A DNA stretch of 64,000 nucleotides from PLGF01 sp052139695 (GTDB lineage: Bacteria; Verrucomicrobiota; Verrucomicrobiia; Limisphaerales; Palsa-1400): NCBI GenBank assembly GCA_052139695.1, contig JBKQWF010000044.1:1-64000 (forward strand), read 5' to 3'. The notes beneath the pieces were generated by a model. It was not told where the DNA came from and ran no database searches. It saw only the letters and a program-made list of their open reading frames with translations. Shown piece by piece: positions 51,897-59,800 of this stretch. A program made the position numbers and the translations under genes. How positions within the stretch are numbered: position 1 is the stretch's first letter; each line of letters opens with the position of its first letter.

Positions 51897-53567
51897 ATGA
51901 TCGCAACATCCCCCAAGAATTGGCGAAGCGGAGCGGTTTCAGGCCTCTCCATTCTCGCGGCTTTAGTCATCATGACAGGCTGCAAGCCCAAGGCACAAGC
52001 TCCCGTCCCGCCTCCGGTCCAAAAAGAGCAAAGCCAAACCAAGGGCATCAATCTTCTGGAGCGCTATCCAACAAGTTTGACAGCCGGGGACACTACGCCG
52101 GGCCGAGCCCGAACGTGGCAGTTTACGCCAGAAGATATTTTCGCGGTGTCCGGCTTCACGCTGGAAGTGGGCAAACAGTTGCGCGTCGAGACGGGAGCGG
52201 CGGACTTGGGGATTGGACATTGCACTGACGGGGCGGTGTGGGCCGTCCTCATTCCGAGCGAGGATGGGAAACTCACCAGCACGGCCGCGACCAGCCAGGA
52301 ATCCATCGTGAACGTCTGGCTGAGATTTCATCCCGCGCAAATTGGCCGCATTTTTCCGCCCGAAACGGTCACGGGTGCCGGATCGGCCCATTCAGAAGAA
52401 CGGATCCGCGCCGTTGTCGAGGCCAAGTTCCGCTCGAGCTGGCACGACGGGAACGACGCCATGATTCCCGAGCCGAAGGACATGACCGTGGACTTGGACA
52501 CGAAGGACGGTCCACGCCGGTTCTTCATGGTCGATAAGAATGCCCAGACGGCGGAATACGTCGCCGCATTCGCCCGACAGAGAGCCAGGTCGGCCATTAC
52601 CGTCAGGACTGGCGGCACAGGGGCCAAAGCAGCGGCGCCGAACATGGCCAGCCTGCAGGAAACATTCGACAAGCTGTGGGGATCATTCGACCGCGATTAC
52701 GCGATGTTCACCTTGCGGCCGGAGGTGGACTGGAATGCCTCCCGATCACGGTTCCGTTCTTTGGCGGTCACCGCCCGCTCCACCGATGAATTCGCGGGCA
52801 TCTGCGCGGAAATGCTCCGCCCGTTGCGCGATTTGCACATCTGGCTGAAGGTCGGCGAACGGAACGTGCCCGTCTTCAACCGGCCACGCGCCGCCAATTC
52901 CAATCCGCAGGCGCATGAAGGCATTTTGGGCCATCTGAACAATCCGGGGCAGCCCGTGCAGTGGGCCATTACGACCAACGGCATTGGCTTTCTGGCCATC
53001 TATGGCTGGAATGACCGCGGCATCCCAGAGCAATGCGACGAACTTTTGGAAAAAATGCGTGCCACCATTGCGTTGATCGTCGATGTGCGTCTGAATGGCG
53101 GCGGCAGCGACACTCTGGCCGCCCAAGTGGCCGCACGCTTTATCGGCAAACCATTTGTCTATGCCTACGACCAGAGCCGCAACGGTCCAAATCATGGGGA
53201 TTTGACCGGGAAAAACGCACGCGTCATCCAACCGCGCGGCCCGTGGCGCTATGCGCGCCCGGTCATTTTGCTCATCGGGCAAAAGTGCATGAGCAGCAAT
53301 GAATCGTTTATCGCGATGATGAGCGGAGACCCAAATCTGATCACGATGGGCGATCACACCTGCGGTTCCAGCGGGAACCCCGAGATCATTAACTTGCCGC
53401 TCGACATGACCGTGAGCGTGCCGCGATGGATCGATTATCTGCCCGACGGTTCCTTGCTGGATGAACGTGGTTTTCAGCCCAAATTCCCGTTTGCGCCCAA
53501 GCCCGGCGCGTTTGAGGGAGAGCGCGACGATCTGCTGACGGCCGCGCTGGAACGTTTGGGCAGCTAA
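51897..53567 (+). CDS. S41-type peptidase-like lipoprotein sharing the M56 sensor's domain
   Basis: This starts 27 bases after the M56 gene with an AGGAG site. The 556-residue product has a lipobox signal (LVIMTGCKPK, Cys at about 26). Residues about 50-229 are the duplicated domain, and about 250-540 resemble a tail-specific (S41) protease: VDVRLNGGGSDT, then the serine region CMSSNESFIAMM, and ITMGDHTCGSSGNP. It would act in the periplasm or at the outer membrane. Its placement after the BlaI-M56 pair, with a shared domain, suggests it handles the same ligand or protein as the sensor (inference). It may be under the second BlaI repressor. Confidence 0.82.
   Translation: MIATSPKNWRSGAVSGLSILAALVIMTGCKPKAQAPVPPPVQKEQSQTKGINLLERYPTSLTAGDTTPGRARTWQFTPEDIFAVSGFTLEVGKQLRVETGAADLGIGHCTDGAVWAVLIPSEDGKLTSTAATSQESIVNVWLRFHPAQIGRIFPPETVTGAGSAHSEERIRAVVEAKFRSSWHDGNDAMIPEPKDMTVDLDTKDGPRRFFMVDKNAQTAEYVAAFARQRARSAITVRTGGTGAKAAAPNMASLQETFDKLWGSFDRDYAMFTLRPEVDWNASRSRFRSLAVTARSTDEFAGICAEMLRPLRDLHIWLKVGERNVPVFNRPRAANSNPQAHEGILGHLNNPGQPVQWAITTNGIGFLAIYGWNDRGIPEQCDELLEKMRATIALIVDVRLNGGGSDTLAAQVAARFIGKPFVYAYDQSRNGPNHGDLTGKNARVIQPRGPWRYARPVILLIGQKCMSSNESFIAMMSGDPNLITMGDHTCGSSGNPEIINLPLDMTVSVPRWIDYLPDGSLLDERGFQPKFPFAPKPGAFEGERDDLLTAALERLGS
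52043..52584 (+). repeat. Duplicated 542-base segment, copy 2 (inside the S41 lipoprotein gene)
   Basis: This is the partner of 49781-50322. The copies share length and frame, with the starts 2262 bases apart. Changes are mostly in third codon positions, indicating selection on the protein. Confidence 0.9.
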
Positions 53568-53582
53568 CCTGGTCAGCAGGAC

Positions 53583-56500
53583 TTATTCATCGTCAATGGC
53601 GCCGGCTGCGCCGCCATCGACCGGACGCTTCCGTCCGGTGAAATCATAAAGGAACGGCCCATCGAACTCCCACGCGTAGAGTTCACCGATCGTCGTTTTC
53701 GCGTCGGCCAGGGTGCCGCGGGCGATGCGCATAAAGTCGATCACACAGTCCAGATTGTGCCCTCGCGGCGTGCCGCCCACATAGAGGTCGGCGTCATTGG
53801 CCAGTGAGGCATCGGCGCCGAGGCCGGGGCCGCGGGCATCCTGTTGGCCGTCCAGGTAGATGGCGAGAGTCTGTTCTTTTCGATCCGCCTCGGCGATGAC
53901 GTGGTGCCAGCGGCCGTCGTTGACAGCGCCATGGCTGGCCAGACTTGCCTTGGCGGCCATCGTCTGTACCGCCAGGGTGACGCCTCCCGCCTTGTTCAGA
54001 CGCAAGGCATATCCAGCAGAGTCATCCATCTTCTGGATCAGGGTCGCGCCTTCTTGCCCCGACGCGATCTTAAAATAGGCCTCGACAAGAAAGCTCGAGA
54101 TAGAGATTTGCGGGTTCCGCAAGTCTGCCCCGCTGACCGCGCGCTCCTGGCCCCTTTGGCTTTCCATCATGACGGGGCGGTTGATCTCTTCGTTGCCCAA
54201 GACGGCGTATTGATCGCGCCCGTTGAAGCGCAACGCCCCTGTCGTCCAGTTCTCCAGCGGGCCGTTCTCGTAGTCTTTGAGAGTGATGTTGACGGCTTTG
54301 AGCGGATAAGTGGGGAACTTGTAGTAGTCGTCACGTCCGGTGTAGTAGGGGGACATGCACCAGTGCTCGTCAAGAATTCGCGTGGGATAGCCCGGAATCG
54401 GGCAAAAGTTCCATTCGGCGACGGTGGCAAAGAGGCTCCACGGCACAAAAACTTTCGCTCCCAGCCCGCGGGCCGCCGAATTTCGTGAAGGACGGAAGTC
54501 GTGCGCGTCCGCGTCGCGCAGGGGCGGTTGTTCAGCCATGACCCCGACGCTTGCGGCCAGCGGTTGGTAGCTTTGCAAGGCCTGGCGGAACGCCGGGAGA
54601 GTGTTGTGCCACCGCCCGGAAGGTTCGAAGACGCCGAAGCTCTCCCCGCTGTCGTAGAAGACATTGCGCGCGTAGGCGTCGGTGTCGATCGCGTATTCGC
54701 TGTGGCGGGGTCCGGCGTCGGCCTCGTTGCCGGCGGCCGCCGTGTTCGCGGGATCAGCATCGCGGAAGACGCGCAGGCCCATGCCTTGCCAGATGTTCCC
54801 CAGGAATTTGATCCGGCCCGCTTGGGGCTCCTGGCGGCGTGAACCGCGCACGAAGTTGTAGATGGTATTATTGAAGAAAGTGTTCTGGTAGCTGATGATT
54901 TCCTGGAAGGCTGCCGTGTTGGCCAGCTTTCCGGCCGGGCCTTTGGATTTGCCCCAGGCGATGTTGTTGAAGTGATAGTTCTTAAAGGCCCCGTCGAGAT
55001 AGTAGGCGTGGCCAAACCGGGCCTCTTTATTGGGGTTCAGCACATGATCCCAGTTGCGATAACCGCCCGGATTGCCCGAAATATTGTCATAGACATAGGC
55101 CGGGCCGCCCTGCCAGGTTTCGATCCCGCCGAAATCGTCCACGTTCAGCAGCGAATCGACCACTTTGTTGTGGTGAAGGAGAATACGGGTGAAGGGACGG
55201 TCCGTGGCGGCTCCGCTTGGCTTGGCGCCGTGGACGTCGATGCCTTGGGCGCAAATCCGTTCGCAGCAATTGCCCGCGACTTCCGCGGTTTGGGCGTATT
55301 GAAGGTTCACCGCCTCACCCTCGCTGAAGAGATCAGGGCGGAGGCCGATGTGCTCGAACTTGTTCCGCAACACGCGGACGTCGTAGAGACGGCCCATCGG
55401 CGGCGCCACGTCGCCCCAGGTCGAACTGTCCGCGATCTCCACTCCGCCGGAGTCCGCGTCGGAGAATACGCAGTCGGCCACCAGCACTTGGTCAATCGCA
55501 TCGCGCCGCCCCGCCGCCTTGAGGCGGACGCCTTTGTGGACGTGCTGGAAGAGGCAGTGGGTGACCTCGATGTCGTTGCCGCTGCCCAGCAGGCGCACGC
55601 AGGCGGGTTGAACGTCAATGCTTTCGTGGGAGACCCAGTAAGGCGCGGCCGTGAGGTTCCAATAAACGTTGCTGAAGCGGAAGGTGAGACCGTTGATGTG
55701 CAGGTGACTGACGCCCGAGCTGTCGATCATGTGAATCCGTCGCGCCACCTCGACTTGGGCGGTGTTCGGGTCCTGATCGCCAGGCAGGCGGAGGTAAAGC
55801 CGGCAGCCCGCTCCCTTTTTGTCAAACCAAAATTCACCGGGGCCGTCCAGATACTGGGGCTTGTCTTCCAGGTAAAAGCGGCAGCCGCGGATAATTTTGT
55901 AGGAGGGCGCGCCACCCCACTGCCCCGGGAAGACCAGCGAACCGTTCTTTCGATCGACCGCGAGAACCTTGGCCGGAAAGGGGTTGCCCATGACCCACCC
56001 CTTTGTGGTCCAAATGGTGGCGCCTTCGTAATAATCCTGGGGTTTGCTCTCGTTAATGTCCTCCTTGTCGAACGCCAGATGCCGTTGTTCGCCATTGATG
56101 GAGGCGTAGTTGTCAAATGGGCGGTCGGGGTTCTTCCACGTCCACCACCCGCTTTGGATGTCGTCCGGGTCCGTGATCGTCCAATTCGGAGTGCGGGCCA
56201 GGGCAAGGCGCGTGACGGCGCCGTCCTGGCCGATTACCCAAACATGGCGCGGCGACCAGTCGAGGTCGGCGTACCAGACCTTCTCCGGCTCCGGAATGGA
56301 ATTATTGTCGGCCACCTTTTTCCAGTCCTTGACGATCTCAGAGCCACAAATCACAGCCGGCCCCACGCCCCAGGACGGATCCCGGGTCAAGACCTGGGGA
56401 TCCTCCGCGCTACCCGGCTCATTCGCATTCATCTCGCCGCGATAAATGACGCCCTGCTTAAAAACGTAGGTCTGCGCGCCTTTGCAAGCGGCCGCGTTAC

Positions 56501-56795
56501 CGCGGGCGTTGGGGTCCCAAGGATGGTGCTTCCAAGGCGTTTGCTTTGAAAAGCCGTCGTTGGCGTCGTCGCCCGACGCAAAATCGATATAGCGGACCGA
56601 TTTGCCAGGCGTGAACTCAAAGTTCTTCGGCGCCCACTCCAAATCGCCGGTCGGCAAGACCTTCGCCTGCGGCTCCTGCCAGGACCACCGGGGCGCATTC
56701 TGGGCCCTCGCCCCACAGCAGGATGCCACCAACACCGACAACAGGACCATGAGCGCGAACGGCCGCCGTTTTTTGATTCCTTCCGGTCTCGGCAT
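53583..56795 (-). CDS. Secreted right-handed beta-helix protein with C-terminal LamG domain
   Basis: This 1070-residue exported protein has an N-terminal signal (MPRPEGIKKRRPFALMVLLS, then SVLVASCCGARA; a lipobox reading is possible). About 60-330 has no clear family. About 350-660 resembles a parallel beta-helix (short repeats such as VRLLGSGNDIEVTHCLF, VLVADCVFSDADSGGVEI and VLRNKFEHIG). About 875-1045 is a LamG/concanavalin A-like domain with YFKIASGQEGATLIQK and GRWHHVIAEAD. The architecture is usual for secreted polysaccharide-binding or lyase proteins. The gene starts 36 bases after the S53/GloVer gene's stop and shares its strand, so they may be one operon. Confidence 0.85.
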   Translation of the reverse strand: MPRPEGIKKRRPFALMVLLSVLVASCCGARAQNAPRWSWQEPQAKVLPTGDLEWAPKNFEFTPGKSVRYIDFASGDDANDGFSKQTPWKHHPWDPNARGNAAACKGAQTYVFKQGVIYRGEMNANEPGSAEDPQVLTRDPSWGVGPAVICGSEIVKDWKKVADNNSIPEPEKVWYADLDWSPRHVWVIGQDGAVTRLALARTPNWTITDPDDIQSGWWTWKNPDRPFDNYASINGEQRHLAFDKEDINESKPQDYYEGATIWTTKGWVMGNPFPAKVLAVDRKNGSLVFPGQWGGAPSYKIIRGCRFYLEDKPQYLDGPGEFWFDKKGAGCRLYLRLPGDQDPNTAQVEVARRIHMIDSSGVSHLHINGLTFRFSNVYWNLTAAPYWVSHESIDVQPACVRLLGSGNDIEVTHCLFQHVHKGVRLKAAGRRDAIDQVLVADCVFSDADSGGVEIADSSTWGDVAPPMGRLYDVRVLRNKFEHIGLRPDLFSEGEAVNLQYAQTAEVAGNCCERICAQGIDVHGAKPSGAATDRPFTRILLHHNKVVDSLLNVDDFGGIETWQGGPAYVYDNISGNPGGYRNWDHVLNPNKEARFGHAYYLDGAFKNYHFNNIAWGKSKGPAGKLANTAAFQEIISYQNTFFNNTIYNFVRGSRRQEPQAGRIKFLGNIWQGMGLRVFRDADPANTAAAGNEADAGPRHSEYAIDTDAYARNVFYDSGESFGVFEPSGRWHNTLPAFRQALQSYQPLAASVGVMAEQPPLRDADAHDFRPSRNSAARGLGAKVFVPWSLFATVAEWNFCPIPGYPTRILDEHWCMSPYYTGRDDYYKFPTYPLKAVNITLKDYENGPLENWTTGALRFNGRDQYAVLGNEEINRPVMMESQRGQERAVSGADLRNPQISISSFLVEAYFKIASGQEGATLIQKMDDSAGYALRLNKAGGVTLAVQTMAAKASLASHGAVNDGRWHHVIAEADRKEQTLAIYLDGQQDARGPGLGADASLANDADLYVGGTPRGHNLDCVIDFMRIARGTLADAKTTIGELYAWEFDGPFLYDFTGRKRPVDGGAAGAIDDE

Positions 56796-56830
56796 CGGTC
56801 ACTCCGTTGAAAAGCGGCGGGACGGAACAA

Positions 56831-59800
56831 TTACTGCCCCTGGACTTGATAATAGGCGCTGACGTTGCTCAGCGACAGGACCAGGTTTGTCCCAATGGTC
56901 GGGGCGCCGAAGTTTTGCCAACTACCGCTGTCCAGGTCCGTTGTCATCTTCACTTGATAGGGGGCCGTTCCCCCGGTCCACGTCAGCACCACATTGGAGC
57001 CTTGCGGAAAGATTTGCAGGGTAATGCCCAGAGGCACGGTCACTCGGAAAATGGCGCCGTTGCCGCCGCCGGCGGAAGGATTGAAACCCGTCCCCCCTTG
57101 GGCGGTCATGCCATAGAAACTGCCATCGCTGGCCTGGATCAGCGGCGCTTCCGGGTCCGCGCCGTTGAGGCCATCGAACCAGACTAATGTGGTGAGGGCG
57201 CCATTGGTGGTTATGCGGAAGACGGAGCCTTGGCCCCCGGACCCGCCCATCGAGGTGGTGCCGTAGAGGTTGCCGTCCGATCCCTGGAGCAGCGCGGCCG
57301 CCGGATTCATTCCGTTGGTCTCAGCAAATGAAAAGAGGGTGGTGAGCGAGCCATTTGTAGTCAAGCAAAAAATGGTGCCGTCGTTGTTCGAGCCGCCGCC
57401 CAGGGTGCAGCCATAGAGATTGCCGTCCGCGCCCTGGATGACTCCCGCCTGGGGGAAATCGCCATTCGTTTGATCGAAGGAGACCAAAGTGGTCAGCGTG
57501 CCGTTGGTGTCCAGGCGGAAGACCGTGCCCAGATCGTCGGCGCCGAATTCCGTGGTGGTGCCGTAGAAGCTCCCGTCCGCGCCCTGAATTACCCCGGCGT
57601 AAGGGTAGCCGCCGTCGTTCCCGCCCGTGAAACCATAAAGGGTCGTCAACCCGCCGCCGGCCGTTATTTTGAATACCGAGCCATAAGCATAGGCGCCGCC
57701 CAGATAGGTGGTGCCGTAGAAATTGCCGTCATTTCCCTGCACCAGGGCCGCCGTGGGAACGGCACCATCCGCTCCATCCGCGAAAGAGTAAATATCTTTG
57801 ACAGAAAAAGAATTGGGGTTCATGCGGAAGACCGCGCCAAAGCCGTTTTCGCCCCCGATCGCGGCGGTGCCGTAGAAATTGCCGTCCTGGCCCAAGACCA
57901 GGCTTCCCACGGGTTCCGCGGGCCCGGGGGTATTGGGAAAGCCATAAATGGTTGTCAGGCTGCCCGCGAAAGTCGTCCTGAAAATCGTCCCCAGGAAATC
58001 CACGCCGCCGCCTTCGGCCGTGCCGTAGAGATTGCCGGCACTTCCCTCGACGAGTCCTCCGTAAGGAAAAGCGCCCTCTTGATTTCCGCTGAAGAAATGC
58101 AGGTTGGTCACGGACGCCCCTGCCGCGGCAACAGGCAAAACCGTCAAGACCGCGCCGGCGCTGGTCACGGCATCGAAAGCGTTGCTCACGATTACCGAAT
58201 ACGTCCCGGCATTTGCCAAAGTGACGTTGGAGATGGTCAATGAACTGGTGGCGGACCCGGTAATGGCGCCGCCGTCCGTCAAGTTGTTTCCGTTTTCCTG
58301 CCATTGATATGACAATGGCTGGTCCGCGAGGACAGTGACCGCGAGCGTTACCGTCATCCCGGCGACGCATGTCTGGCTCGCGGGTTGGGCGGTGATCCTC
58401 GGGGGGGAGAGGATGACCTGCAAGACCGCAACGTCGCTGGTGACCGAATTGAGGGCGTTGCTGACAATGACCGTATAGACCGCGGCGTCATTGACGGTAA
58501 CGTTGGTGATACTCAGCGTAGCGGAATTGGCGCCGGAAATGGAGCCGCCGTTGGTGAGATCGATTCCGTTTTCCTGCCACTGGTAAAAGACCGGCGCGGC
58601 ACCGAAAGTGGCCACCGTGAAAGCCGCGGTTCCGCCGGTGAAGGCCGATTGGTCCGCCGGTTGGCCGGTGATTTGCAGGGGGCCATTGATACCCAGCCGG
58701 AAAATTGAGCCATTGTTGTCCAAGCCGCCACCCAGAGTCGCGCCATATAAACTCCCATCCGCGCCTTGGATAAGGGCTGCCGAAGGATTGGCGCCCGCAT
58801 AGCCGTCAAATTGGGCCATGGTGGCCAGCCGTCCCGTGGGAGCGATCTGAAAAACCGTGCCAAAGCCGAACTGGCCGCCATTCTGAGTCGTGCCGTACAA
58901 ATTGCCATCAGTGGCCTGGACAAGGCCGCCCCACGGGTTGCCGCCGTCGTTCCCTCCGGTAAACGCGTAGCGGGTGCTAAACGTGCCCGACGCCGTGAGC
59001 TCGAACACCGTGCCGAAACCGTTGGACCCGTCCACATAGGTTGTGCCGTAGAAATTGTCGTCCGCGGCCTGGACAAGGCCGGGAATCGGCACCCCCCCGT
59101 CACCTCCCCCAGTGAAGGAGTAGAGGCTGGTGAAATTGCCGGAGGGCGTCATTTTAAAAACTGATCCTGAGGCGGACGCGCCGCCTCCTTCGGTTGTGCC
59201 GTAGAAATTGCCGTCGCTGCCTTGAATCAGTGTCGATGAAGGATTGGCGCCGTTAGCGTCATCGAACGAAACCAGGGTGGTCAACGTGCCCCCTGTGGTC
59301 ATGCGAAAGATCGAGCCCAAGCCATAGGCGCCACCATTCAGGGCCGTTCCATAAAAATTGCCATCAGCTCCTTGCGCCAGCCCGGCCACGGGAGCTGCGC
59401 CGTTATCGCCGTTCAACGCTGTCAAAGTGGTGAGTGAACCGGCGGTTGTGATCCGGAACAGTGTCCCATCGTCGTAGGTGCCGCCGGAGGAGGCTGCGCC
59501 ATAAAGAAAACCACCCGGGCCGAGGAATAACCCGCCATCCGGCACGGCGCCATTGCTGGACTTGAACGAAAGCAAAGTGGTCAGCGCCCCATTGGTGGTG
59601 GCCCTGAACACCGTGCCGTCGCTGTCTGCGCCACCGCCGCTCGTCGTGCCATAGAGATTGCCCTGCGCATCCTGCGCCATTGGACTATAAGATTCCGCTC
59701 CGGAATTGCCGCCGGCAAAGGATGCCACAGGGGCCAGGATGAGCCCCGGAGCCGTCACCGGAATGACGGAGAGTTGCGCCCCCGCGCTGTTGGTCGAGCC

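Noticed and set aside
54972..56549. 525-residue plus-strand frame opposite the beta-helix protein
   Set aside because: No motif; the sense product has a signal peptide and repeat pattern.
57470..58243. Antisense frames in the GloVer block
   Set aside because: They arise from regular coding repeats and are low in information.
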